Shown one piece after another: positions 43,432 to 54,070 of a DNA stretch of 64,000 bases. This stretch comes from Muricea muricata. Its lineage: Eukaryota; Cnidaria; Anthozoa; Malacalcyonacea; Plexauridae. Below the pieces are notes generated by a model. The model worked only from the letters and a program-made list of their open reading frames with translations, ran no database searches and was not told the origin of the DNA. A program made the position numbers and the translations under genes. Every line of letters starts with the position of its first letter. The first letter of the stretch is position 1. The stretch lies in the NCBI GenBank assembly GCA_963855995.1, contig OY979719.1:7502001-7566000 (forward strand), given 5' to 3'.

Positions 43432-44916
43432 ATGTTGTATCAACACGAGGATGCTGAGATTGGACTCGTGATCAAATGGCTGCAAGACGGAAAAAGGCCA
43501 ACTAAAGAAGAGATTTCAAGCATGGGTCCTACAATGGGAAAACTTTGGAGTAAATTCGACCAAATGTTACTGGTCGCTGATCTGCTGTTTCAGGCCTTAC
43601 AGCTATGTGTGCCGCGAGTTCTAAGAAACGAAGTTCTGGAGTTTACACATGATATACCTAGCGCTGGTCATCTGGGCTCTCGCAGATTGAAGGAAGTGCT
43701 CAAGAAGAGATTTTACTGGCCTAACTGGAAAACAGACGTTGAATTACACTGTAAAAATTGTCGAAAATGCGCGGAACGAAATGACCCACCTAAGAAATCT
43801 AGAACTCCTTTGATTGTAGAACAATCGGGTTACTCCATGGAGCGTGTCGCTATCGATATAATTGGCCCTCTGCCTAAAGACTATTTTCCACTTGGCGACT
43901 TTATTCGCGCGGCGCGGCGCGAAACCAAGAATTCGGCAATGTGATTGGTTAACATTGGTTGGCGAAAAAATTCGCCGCGAAAAAGTAGGAACCGTTCCTA
44001 CTTTTTTTCTGTTCGCGCGAACAAATTCGCCAAGTGGAAAACGGGCTTAACACCTTAACGGGAATCGTTATATATTAGTCGCCGTGGATTACTTGACGAA
44101 ATGGCCAGAGGCCTACGCTATCCCTAATCATGAAGCGCGGACAATCGCTCAAAAGGTGGTAGACGAATGGGTATGCAGATACGGTGTCATGCAGAGACTA
44201 CGCACAGATCAGGGATGAGATTTTGAAAGTGATGTCTTCAAAGAAATAACCAACATCCTGGGAATAAAGAAAACTAGAACGACACCTTATGATCCTCAAA
44301 GTGATGGGATGGTGGAGAGAATGAATAGAACATTAAAGAACATTCTTTCAAAGTTAGTTAACGAACGACAAGACGATTGGGATACGTGGCTTCCTCAAGC
44401 ATTGCTATATCGTATCGGTCAACTGTACATGGCTCGACTGGACTTTCTCCTCATTTTCTGATGTTTGGAAGTGAATCCAGACTTCCAATTGATCTAGTGG
44501 CTCCAACAATCACAAAAGAAGCACAGTCGACAAGACCGGCGTTCGCCGAATCAATGAAGAAACGTTTCGAAAAAACGTACGAACTAACGAGAGCGAATAC
44601 TCAGAAGGCGTGTAGTCGGTACAAAGATTATCATGACGCAAAATCGAAGGAGGCCACATACAAAGTACGGTTAAGTATACAAAGTATGGTTACATCTACC
44701 TGTTGTCAAGAAAGGCAAGAGTTTGAAATTTTCATGCCCATGCAAGGACCTTATACAGTTGTAAAGAGACTTTCAGAGCTTATTTACAGAATCGAATTAG
44801 TATCCAATAAAAGAAAAAGGCTAGTGGTTCACTTCAACCGATTGAAGCCGTGTTATATCGATCAGTCAACTAAAGATCAACTTGGTCACTGTTGTGTTCT
44901 GTGTATTTTAGCATGA
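43432..44916 (+). pseudogene. Gypsy-1 copy 2 integrase
   Basis: 43432-43874: zinc domain EFTHDIPSAGHLGSRRLKEVLKK, LHCKNCRKC, then VAIDIIGPLP. After the MITE, the core resumes in the 44050-44370 region: VAVDYLTKWPEAYAIPN, LRTDQG-stop-DFESDVF, TTPYDPQSDGMVERMNRTL (catalytic Glu region). The C-terminus 44377-44916 reads FGSESRLPIDLVAPT, GPYTVVKRLSELIYRI and LVVHFNRLKPCY. One nonsense codon and frameshifts near 44375 besides the MITE. Confidence 0.88.
43878..44047. mobile_element. Harbinger-like MITE (170 bp)
   Basis: TIRs AGACTATTTTCCACTTGGCG / inverse of AGCCCGTTTTCCACTTGGCG, flanked by TAA at 43875-43877 and 44048-44050; copy 1 (13472-13482, CTGTCTAACACC) has a single TAA. The interior is rich in CGCG and contains an inverted GGAACCGTTCC. 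The 3-bp TAA target fits PIF/Harbinger. Confidence 0.8.
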
Positions 44917-45144
44917 AAATGAGCAATGCTTATGAACTATAAACATTGACGAACGTTAAATATATTCAACGAATGAATATATTAAATCTCCCCTGATTAA
45001 GTATAAAGATTACCCTATTTTTGTTCATTTGTCCTTTTTCTAAAAGAAACTGTTCATAATGACATAACGTTCAAAAAACAACAATTAGAAAATGTTCAGA
45101 ATACCACAATGAATAAATACTAACTAAACAACGTTCATCAATGT
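44917..45144. other. Junction between Gypsy-1 and Gypsy-2, copy 2
   Basis: The Gypsy-2 3' UTR (minus strand, from 45144 down) contains GAACTATAAACATTGATGAACGTT, and a near-identical stretch occurs inverted at 44935-44960. No gene. Equivalent to 17150-17377. Confidence 0.5.
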
Positions 45145-46346
45145 TTATAGTTCATAGTCACCAAATCTCTTAGGCTTCTTCACCACTCGCCCAGATCTCG
45201 TTGTGACTTGATCTGTAGTATGATGCTGCTCACTGTTTCCTTCATGCGTGACTTTCATAGGTGATCTTTGCACGTTGGTCATCGTTGTTTCTGCAGTTGC
45301 TATCTGTTCGTTGTCTTCCGACTTTGGAACTTCAAGAAGATGTCGCCTGTTTCGTCTAAATATGCTACCATCCTGAGTTCGAACATGATACGATCTTGGC
45401 GTCTCATCTAAATCGATTACGACCGCTGGTTCCCATTTCCCTTTATGGCATATTCGGACTGAATCATTCGGGTGTAGAGGTGGTAATTCTTTTGCTGAGC
45501 GGTCATAATATCGTTTTTGTTCTAATTTTCTTTGTTCTAGGGCTTTCCTCGTCGCCTTAAGATCACTAGGCTTCGGAAGGAGTTCTTTATGATGAGTTTG
45601 TAGGTCTGTTCTCAGCCGTCGATTCATTAATAGTTGAGCTGGCGAGCCCATCTGTTGAAAAGGCGTGTTCCTATAACTTAATAAACTTAAGTATGAATCT
45701 TGATTGTTAGCTTTTGCCTTCGTTAATAATCTTTTCACGGTTTGGCCGTTTCTAAGAAGCCGTTTGGCTGCGGGTAGGTAGATGACGATGTCTTGTGTAC
45801 AAATCCCCAAGTTGTGGAAAACTGGTGGAACTCTTCCGAAGAGTACTGGGGACCGTTGTCGGAGATTACAATTTCGGGTATACCATGTCTGGCAAATATT
45901 GACTTGATATGTTGAATCACCGTTGAACTTTTGGTACTTGCGAGTTGCGCGATCTCAAAATAGTTGCTGTTATAATCCAGCGATCTCAAAATAGTTGCTG
46001 TTATAATCCACCACAAGCACGTTTGTTGTATTATTCCAGACGAACATATCTGTGGTAAGCATTTGCCATGCATGCACTGGTATGTCATGCGGTCGAAGAG
46101 GCTCTTTCAGCTGAGCGTTACGATATTCTTGGCACGTTAAATATTTCTCCACCATCGTCTCAATTTCTTTGCACATTCCAGGCCAGAATAACACATCACG
46201 AGCACGCTCCTTACATTTCTGCCTACCCATGTGTCCAATGTGAATCCTTCCGAGCATTTCATGTCGTAAGGCTTTCGGAACTATTATTTTCTGCGACTTG
46301 AGCATTAAGTCCATCAATTGCGGTGATCTCGTCTCGATAGTTCCAG
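45145..46346 (-). pseudogene. Gypsy-2 copy 2 integrase and C-terminus
   Basis: Frame 46317-45970 has the zinc domain (HEMLGRIHIGHMGRQKCKERA, CLTCQEYRN-like) and WQMLTTDMFVW (first Asp). A 26-nt tandem duplication at about 45953-46005 repeats YNSNYFEIA and shifts the frame. 46088-45735: VISDNGPQYSSEEF (second Asp) and STYPQPNGFLE (catalytic Glu). 45810-45145: FRNTPF-type, GSPAQLLMNRRLRTDL, KGKWEPAVVIDLDETPRSYHVRT and end RFGDYEL. The C-terminal frame is longer than in copy 1. Confidence 0.88.
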
Positions 46347-46930
46347 TTCAACATTTCACCAAAGAATTTCACCTCGGTAGAGCATCGTTGTATCTTCTTT
46401 GGGTTGAACTTGATTCCGTTCTTTCTGGCTGTAGCGAGAGTTGCTCGTAGCTTGCCATCATGCTCATCATGTCGTCAACTATAATGTGCACGGTGCAAAA
46501 ACACCTCCTGAGCGGAGCAAATCCCGAAAGGCATTCGTAAATAGCGATACCGACCATACGGGGTTTGGAACGTAGTTAGAATCGATGATTCTTTGGACAG
46601 GGACATGGCCCAATAACCAGATGTTGCATCAAGTACTGTGAAATATTGAGCACCTGACAACTGACTTGTGACTTCCTCAAGGGTTATCATTTTATAATGT
46701 TTCTTGTTAATTGCCTTATTTAGGTGTCTTGGTTCTAAGCAAATTCTCACAGCCCCGTTTGGTTTGGGTACCACCACCATCGAGTTTACCCATGTTGTGG
46801 GCTCATCTACTTTGCTTATTACGTTTAACTTTTCGATCCTTTCTAGCTCTGCCTTAATTTTCTCTCTTATGGCTACGGTTACCTTTCTTGCTGCATGCAC
46901 TACTTGCTGTACTTCTGGTTTCAACTGCAT
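46347..46930 (-). pseudogene. Gypsy-2 copy 2 RT (internally deleted downstream)
   Basis: 46930-46475: MQLKPEVQQVVHAARKV, PTTWVNSMVVVPKPNG, AQYFTVLDATSGYWAM (motif A with Asp) and LRMPFGICSAQEVF (motif B). About 60 bp is missing before the catalytic site, which is read in another frame (VHIIVDDMMSMM, 46490-46440). The thumb, RNase H and tether (equivalent of 18512-19351) are deleted at about 46347. Confidence 0.88.
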
Positions 46931-48412
46931 AGTGTGAAAACATCCTTAAACTCATCCAGTAACTTGTCAGTTTGACTTTTGTTCTCAGTATTCACTCCTA
47001 GTACCACTTTAATAAGCGCTAAGTCCTGGCATGCTTTTAAGCTTAGGGCACACGGTGCACAGGCATTGACCACATAGAATTCCAGTACGTGAACACTGTT
47101 TCTATACCTGGACTTGAGATGACAACAACCGAGAACTTCAATCTTATTACCCCCATATGCTGTCAGATTTGTATTAGTAGGCTTGAGTTTTTTATGGTCT
47201 TTTCCAAGTGCTTTGTATAGCGCTAGAGGCATCACATTCACTGGTGCCTCCGTGTCCAATTTAACTTTCACGGTGTGCGAATCTTCAAGTACAAGATTAA
47301 CTAATAATTCGTGTCCGCCCTCATGATTGATTGCTCCGATAAAAAAGTCATTGTCCTCAAGTTCAGGTTCATTAACTTCCTGTTTCAAATCATGGAAGCC
47401 TCTACTCCTACACATTCTTGAATAATGATTAGGTTTTTTACACTTAAAACATACCTTTCCTCGTGCAGGACATTTTTGCTTTGTTTCATGTTTCCGACCA
47501 CAGTTTCTACACTCACTCACCCTTGTCTTGTCATCACGAGGTTGCTCTGTTCTCGCTTGGTTCCTGTCATGCCTGTTTTTGCGCATTCCGCATACAGATT
47601 TATCTTGTTCAGTTAAATCTTTCATCTGAGTTGCTGATATTTCAATACCCCGGGCGATTGTTAAAGCTTTACCTAGGTCAAGCACATCTGCTTGTAAAAG
47701 TTTTTCTTTTACTTGAGGGTTGTTTGTTCACCGCACGATTCTGTCCCGAATCATTTCACTTGTTAAAGCAGCAGTGTCACCGTGTGCGCATCTCGTTCTG
47801 CGCATAGTGTAATTTGATAGCGTTGGGCCAACGTTTTCAAGTTCGGAATCCAAGATGGCGTCCTCAAAGGAGGGCGAGCATGGTCTGAAATTCGATATTT
47901 CCGGATGATAAAAAAGCAACAGAATAACAAAGGTCGAAGGAAATTATGCGACAATCAACGCAAAAGAGTTTATTTGGTATACAATGTATTTAAAGCATGG
48001 AGAATGCAAAAATCGAGGCGGGATGTAACCATAGGAATTGCAGTGATTTCGCCGCACATCTGTTGTCTCTTGAATACAGAAGAAGGTGAAAATAATGCAA
48101 TTTATGTGCTTTAATCAAACTGAATCTATAAGAAATTCGTAAAATAGCAAGAAAATAGAGAAATAAAATATGCGTGAAAGATGACACTGCTCCTTTAACT
48201 CCCCGTACGCACAATCTTTAGCAAGCCGTTTGAGTTCTGTTACGTATTGATCAATAGTCTCGCCGTCACTCTGATTTCGCGCGTTGAATTTATACCGTAT
48301 AACAGTTACGTTCTGTTTAGGATTGCAGTATGCTCCATGCTTCTCAAATAACACATCGATTTTATCTGTTTTCGCCGAAGTTAATGTCCAAGCGTTAAAG
48401 ATATCTCTTCCA
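46921..48412 (-). pseudogene. Gypsy-2 copy 2 gag, nucleocapsid and protease
   Basis: 48412-48199: capsid part (DIFNAWTLTSAKTDKIDVLFEK, RYKFNARNQSDGETIDQYV). After the Kolobok MITE, gag continues in frame (SEMIRDRIV) with a stop at about 47729. Frame 47685-46921: zinc knuckles CRNCGRKHETKQKC and CFKCKKPNHYSRMC, then protease KVKLDTEAPVNVM, in which the catalytic DTG/DSG is changed to DTE, then a linker ending DEFKDVFTLCS. Copy 1 retains DSG. The N-terminus is cut by repeat R at 48413. Confidence 0.88.
47767..48194. mobile_element. Kolobok-type MITE (428 bp) with TTAA target
   Basis: TTAA at 47763-47766 and 48195-48198; TIRs AGCAGCAGTGTCACC / inverse of AGGAGCAGTGTCATC. Removing it with one TTAA restores the gag reading frame as YGELTSEMIRDR, which confirms the borders. 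The AGTGTCA core resembles the ends of the Kolobok element at 54225-62402 (AGTGTCACC). Confidence 0.85.
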
Positions 48413-50118
48413 AGTTTGTCAGTTAATATTTGGTACCCCATGGAGATGATGGAGCAATGTTTCATACCCCACCATAAAATGACAAAAAAATATTATCGTT
48501 CTATTCAGTGCTTAACAGACGTTGCAAACAAAGTACAAATAAAAGCAATGAAATAAAGTATAAAGGCATACTAAACTAGTAGTTGAACGAAACTAGTTGT
48601 TGGACAACACCATTGTGTAGTAGTTTGCTGTGTAGTAGTTTGCTGTGTAGTAGTTTCCCTTTCCCTTTTTCTTTCATACACTCCTCCTTATGGGCCCATG
48701 AGAAGGAATAAAATGATGAAACAAATAGCAACTGCAAAGTAGACCAGCTGTGTAATGGTCAAATAGTTCGTGAGACAATGATGGCAGTGATGTATGAAAA
48801 ATGTTTGTATGTATGCAAAGTGATGTATGCAAAGCAGGCCAGAACAGAGCCACAAATTAGAATTGGAACAAATACATTTTGTTTCATGCCCCCTCTTTAA
48901 AGTCATAAATATATTCATACCCCACCTTGATCCCTGAAGGTAATTCATACCCCATGCCCATATTCCCCGCCTTGGGGTTGCACTTATTGTATGACCGCTC
49001 CCTTGGGGGTGACTGGTTATTTTTATGTGAAAATGATTTTTTTTTCATAAGTTTTAGAAAATGTTCGATGATTAGAAGTTATGTTCAGGCTAAATTTTGT
49101 TAATCATTTATCGTCTCAATTTATTATCTTGTTTTCTCAAGAGAAATATTAAATGGAAATATCAGAAATGTAATTGCGCTGAAAGATATATGCTAATTTA
49201 TACAGTGCACGAGGCTTTGTGTGGTTATTTACGAATAATGAATTTTTTATCTAAATGTTGATGAAAAGTCGCATACGTTAGCCTAAGTTAGACTGTCCTA
49301 TAATGTGTTCACCTTCATTGAACTGCATTAAAAAAAGTTTGTGGATGTGAAAAAACTCCCAAGAGAAAAAGTCAGGTCTACAACCAATCCCGCCCATTCC
49401 TACTTTAGGTATAAGAGACAGACACCGACAACGAACGCAATAACTATTGAGGATTTTTCATTACCTAAATCAAAAGCCCTAACTAGGAACGCCCAACTTT
49501 TGTTTGCAAGGATTAGATTGTGGAATATCCTGTAGTGTTTTGTCTGGATTTCTGATTTGATTATTTCTGGGCGGACACATGAGCAATTATACCACCGAGC
49601 ATTATTAGAGCATGATAAAATGGAAGTTCTTAAATGTAAAGAAAATTTGCTTCAGTCGAATATTTCCAATAAACGCATAAAAGTTTCTTATCGATAATCA
49701 TCGTACAGCTTTATATTGCTTTATAATATAAAGCTGATCCAAGATGGACAACAAACAACTGATCCTGGCGAGTTGGCTGTCCTCTAATCACGTGTATAAT
49801 ATTCCATCGCTTTAGTATATAGTCAGAGAGCACTTGCGTTTGTCATAAAGTTTTAATTCTTAAAAATTTAACTCAATAAACATATAGTTAATATTACATA
49901 CAAATAATGAATGTTTATGAGTGCAATGGTAAGAATATTTTCATGAGGTGAAAGTTGGAATATTCTATCGCATATTGTATAATGCGGCAAAGTTAGATTT
50001 CATTGAAAGTTGTTCATAAGTAGAGTTCCAGTCACAAAAGACTGCTCTTAGACCTCTTTCGTTCATTTGCTAAAGTTTGTTCCTATCACTGGACTTACAA
50101 AAATGCCAGACAAGACCA
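48413..50118 (-). repeat. Interspersed repeat R, copy 4
   Basis: Matches 29430-31100 and 270-1720. The junction with Gypsy-2 gag at 48413 is sharp. It contains the tandem GTGTAGTAGTTTGCT unit at 48614-48655. The end near 50118 matches the RT end of the LINE (GGACTTACAAAAATGCCAGA). Confidence 0.65.
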
Positions 50119-50126
50119 CCATTGTG

Positions 50127-50808
50127 TACGGACGAATCATTGCTGGCACGTCTTTCGGTGAATCTGGCCACCCTTGTTGAACATGCTTTTGGAGCTCCTG
50201 CAATTCACTGTCGTCTTTACTTGCGTTACGAATTTGTTCCCATTTGTTCAAATTCTCATTCTCTGTAGTCTCATTGGTACCAAATGTGACGGTTTCTTCA
50301 TTATGATCTCCAGAGGTTTATGATCCGTTTCAGCTACAAAATTTCTTCCGTAAAGATAATTATGAAACTTTTCACAACCAAACACTAGGGCCAAAGCTTT
50401 CTTTTCGATCTGCGCATAAGCTTGTTGCGTGGTTGTTAACGATTTTGAGGCGTATGCTATTAGTCGTCCGTTCTGCATGACCACTGCTCCTAAACCCGAC
50501 TGTTAAGCATCTACTTGTACTCTTACTGGCTTGGATGGGTCATAATACTGCAGCACCGGACCAGAAACTTCTGTGATCATTTTCTTGATCTCTGTAAACC
50601 CTTCCTCGTGCCCCGGGCACCATATCCATTCTTGATCTTCTTTTCATAGCTCTGTTAAACAGGCAGTCCTCTGTGAAAGATGAGGTGAGTACTGAGACAG
50701 ATACGTAAACACGCCCAGCTGACATTCGAGCTCTTTCCTGCTCTTCGAAGAACTCATCTTCTCTACTGCTGCCACCTTCTCTGGATCAGGCTTTAACCTA
50801 TCCTTTGT
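50127..50808 (-). pseudogene. Detached Gypsy-2 RNase H segment
   Basis: Matches 18511-19350 with an internal deletion (18623-18795 equivalent). Minus frames read VMQNGRLIAYASKSLTTTQQAY, ALALVFGCEKFHNYL and AETDHKPLE. Its two outer ends coincide with the ends of the deletion in Gypsy-2 copy 2, 3.8 kb away. TTGTGTA occurs at both junctions (50123-50129, 50805-50811). Confidence 0.85.
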
Positions 50809-50977
50809 GTAATATTTCAAATCCGAGTTAGTGTTTTAGACGTGGTTTCTAAATCCAAGGCTGCGCCTCGTTATTGTTCGTGGCACTTTGGGATTAGGAA
50901 GCGAATGCGTAACGAAGGAACGGATTAAGGCGTTGTTGTTCAGGCCACTGTTAGTATTTGTTCGCCTTTGAAGGAAG

Positions 50978-51242
50978 CATGGCCTTTGCTTGCAAAACGA
51001 GGAGATTTCGAGATCCTCAAAGCCTTGAAACAAGTATTGACAACGTCAGAAAGGCAATTCCACTAACAGTGCGTTATAAAAATCGTTGGGGACTTCGTAT
51101 ATTTGAAGATTGGCAAAGTGGGCGAGAGAATAAAGCAGTCATATGTGAGAACAACCTTTTCAGCTTAGATCTTCAGAATTTTTTGTCGAACAGTACATTC
51201 ACTAACTGTTCTGTTAAGATTTCGTTTGCTGGAAATAAGTAA
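50978..51242 (+). CDS. Possible tyrosine-recombinase-like N-terminal (Crypton/DUF3504-type) exon
   Basis: From MAFACKTRRFRDPQSLE the 88-residue frame contains VRKAIPLTVRYKNRWGLRIFEDWQSGREN, with the pattern basic-x-AIP-x-x-T-x-x-x-x-x-W-x-x-x-x-F-x-x-W that I associate with the N-terminal core-binding region of KIAA1958/ZMYM-like Crypton-derived proteins. A later stretch NNLFSLDLQNFLS is unassigned. No catalytic domain follows within reach, so it is either one exon or a fragment. Tentative. Confidence 0.4.
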
Positions 51243-51915
51243 TATTAAGTAAACTGCATGTGTGTTAGTGTGTTTTAAAAGGTAACATTCAGAAATCGTT
51301 ATATATGTAAATTATACTGTCGGAATTATACTATGATCATATTTTTGTTGTTTGAAGTGTGATTGAATGTTTTTAATAATTCTAAACATAGCAATTAAAT
51401 GTATTTGCATAATCTTTTGTTTACCCCTCAATTTCCCTGTTCTTCAAAGCCCTTCCCACTTGAAGTAAATAAACTCCTGGTCTGGACGGGGTACCATCAT
51501 AGATATCTCATAGACACTACATAGCGCATCTGTTATCAAAAAGTGAAGCCAAAAATCTCAGCGGTTTCCCACTCATTAAAAAAATGCTACAAAAAACACT
51601 ATACTTTCATGCATTTGTGTATTAAATACTTTTTAGCTGCATAAAAGAGGATTTATTGTCAACTTCCTCAACTCCCTCAACCATTTCCGCTATACAAAAT
51701 ACACAAATTATCATGCTCGCGGTCAACTCCGGGAACGACCAGCGCCTTCGATCTGGCTTCAATTTTCGCCTGTCCACAGTGTAGGATGCACAATCTAGAC
51801 TGTGTATATGAGGTATCTATGGGTAGCATATACATACACGTGATGTAAATTACACCATATCATTGGCCGAAATATCTAATGATGTGTGATAAGGTAATCA
51901 AGTGTCAATAAGTGT
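51243..51915. other. No gene recognised
   Basis: AT-rich to about 51700. The last few hundred bases should hold the continuation of the minus-strand LINE endonuclease (LIDT just beyond 51916), but the frame decays quickly. Confidence 0.4.
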
Positions 51916-51920
51916 GGCAG

Positions 51921-52293
51921 CAACCCTCGTAATTCAACTATTTTTGCCTCGGCAAAAAATTGCCGAAGGCTTTTAATAATGTTCGATTTTGCCTCGGCAA
52001 TTAATGACGTAAACCAGTAACATACAGGGAGTGAATTCGCCTAAGCGAGAAATTTTACTTGCCTACAATTATTTTCTAATCTTGTGGCTATAGGCCATGC
52101 TAATTTTAACCTACAGATATGAAGTTCACGTTATTAAAGTGGCTTATATAGCTAAGGAAAAAAAAACGCTGTAATTTGTAAATTTAAGATACAACGGATG
52201 AAATTGCCTCGGCATTTTTCTTGCCGAGGCAAACTATGGAAATCATAACTTGCCTCGGCAATTGCCGAGTGCCGAGGCGGATTACGAGGGTTG
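51921..52293. mobile_element. TIR MITE (373 bp) with 5-bp duplication
   Basis: TIRs CAACCCTCGTAAT...ATTACGAGGGTTG, flanked by GGCAG (51916-51920, 52294-52298). Inside are five or more inverted and direct copies of TTGCCTCGGCAA. Removing it restores the LINE endonuclease text PTRVHTNSATLID on the minus strand. A 5-bp target does not by itself fix the superfamily. Confidence 0.8.
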
Positions 52294-52298
52294 GGCAG

Positions 52299-53126
52299 AA
52301 TTAGTGTGCACACGCGTAGGTTTATCAATAGTCGGAATCAAGTGAAAACTTTGTAAGGAGCAAAGAAAATTTTGCGCAAAATTACATGTTTCACAGCAAA
52401 GTAGATTTATATTGAAGTCACCCATAACGTTAAATAGGTTTGCCAGAGACAGCATGTTTCTCAATTGTTTATTCAAATAGACTTGAAAACGCTCTGGAGA
52501 GTTATGTTGTCTATAAATTATTCCACATATAATATTTACATGTTTCGCCTGAATAATTTCAATTCAAGGTGCTTGAAAAGCCCCATTAGTGGTTTTTTCT
52601 ATTATTTTATAATTTAAAGATTTGTGAATATTTGTGAACGTCGATACGTTTTCAAAGTTATAGTGTGGTATACTACGATTAAAATCACTTATTTCTAGTT
52701 GATTAATTCTAGTTTCAGTTATACCAATTACGCTAAAACTGTAATCGAGCTCGTTTAGAAGATGTGATTGAAAATTTTCGATGTTCCTTTTCAAGCTCCT
52801 TATACATTATTGTGAAGAATAGAAAACCTAGCGTTGTTTATAGCTAGGGTAGAATTATTTTTTAATTGATCAAAGCTATGAGGTGAATAATATTTGCACC
52901 GCACTAATTGCGAGTGATTAGAGGCCGAGTTATCATCTAGTGCATTAAAATTAAATACTAGATCTAGATCATATAGACTTGTTAAACAGTCTAATTGTTT
53001 TTTAGTTGATAAATTTTCAAATGGATTGGAGGATTGAGTAAAGTTTACGCCGTAAAACGGCATTTCTTGAAATAAGTGTCTGTTTTGTTTAGCTATCTCT
53101 TTAGCAGTAGCCATTGAAATATACAT
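52299..53126 (-). pseudogene. LINE ORF2 endonuclease, 5' half
   Basis: Minus frames: 53126-52800 N-terminal extension (MYISMATAKEIAKQNRHLF) and NSTLAINNARFSILHNNV; 52794-52564 NELDYSFSVIGITETRIN (catalytic Glu); then IICGIIYRQHNSPERF with a stop between; 52476-52299 NLFNVMGDFNINLL and TIDKPTRVHTNSA. This is the start of an EEP endonuclease of a CR1/Jockey-like LINE, broken by two stops and then by the MITE. Confidence 0.75.
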
Positions 53127-53491
53127 AGCGAATTAAATCCACTTATCTGATTTGTCATAGTCGACTTCAGCGTTGTATTGAAAACTTGTCCAAATCACTT
53201 TGTTGTTAAATCTTAATTGCATGGCTGTGAATCTTCAGAATTTCGTAGATATATTACAGAGTTCTTTGTCCAGCAAAATCTGAAGTTGTTATCCTTTTTG
53301 ACTTTTTTTGCATGTGCGAAAAGCTGCTGTAACCTAGGGGTTATAGATGATCGAATATAGCAGCATTCTACAAAGAAGTCTCTTGAGGCAAACCAACACT
53401 AACTGGGTCAATTTTGCGCTTCTCTCGTTTTTTTTATCATGACTTGTTCACGTATAAGGCGTCGCACGAATTTGCAAACGATAGGTTTTGC

Positions 53492-53980
53492 CTAATTGCT
53501 ATTAGGATTTCTTGTTGCCACTCGATGAGCAATATCGATATCCAGTATCGACGCATTAACACCCATAGCTTTGAAGATTTGTTCACAAACCTGACTAGTC
53601 TCAATCGCCGACTTTTTCGGTTTGAGCTCAGGTACACCCATCAACTTGATGTTATATGCATAGCTATATTGCTGAGCTTCGCCAATCGCAATGGAAAGGC
53701 TATCTACCGTGGTAGCTATCTCTGTAAGGCGAGTACTTAAACGAGAGATCTGCTGTTTTGTTGATAAGCTAAGTCGTTTTTGGTCATCATATTCGTTGCT
53801 GAGATATTCTAAGCTTTTCTCAGTTTCTTTGTGTGGCGTCGTACAGTTGCTTTTTGTTAGAGTCGTTCTATTACTGCTAACTTCTTCTTGCAGCTTTATG
53901 ATTTTACCTTTTAAAGAATCAACTTGACCTTTCAAGTCATCCTTCTGCTTTTTAAGAGACTTGATTGTGTCCTTAGACAT
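53492..53980 (-). pseudogene. LINE ORF1-like coiled-coil protein
   Basis: MSKDTIKSLKKQKDDLKGQVDSLK opens a long coiled coil (about residues 5-55 and 70-100), followed by YAYNIKLMGVPEL and DIDIAHRV, matching the RRM-like core of LINE ORF1 proteins (nucleic-acid chaperones that coat the LINE RNA). The frame ends at 53492 after HRVATRNPNSN, and an overlapping frame continues, so it is frameshifted. It lies just upstream of the endonuclease, as expected for ORF1-ORF2 order. Confidence 0.7.
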
Positions 53981-54070
53981 ATCGATTAAATTGTAAGGTA
54001 GGCTTAAGAAAAGAATGTGAAGAGCTCAAGAAACACGCTATTTTCAATGTTTAGAGTAAGGTTGTTCTTT

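Larger units (their letters stand above)
33981..47241 (+). repeat. Segmental duplication, copy 2
   Basis: Direct repeat of 1495-26268 without that copy's four insertions; it has its own LINE (about 39540-42720), Harbinger-like MITE (43878-44047) and an 840-bp deletion at about 46347. Copies are similar but clearly diverged (many single-base differences and small indels), so the duplication is older than the BEL and P insertions. Confidence 0.85.
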
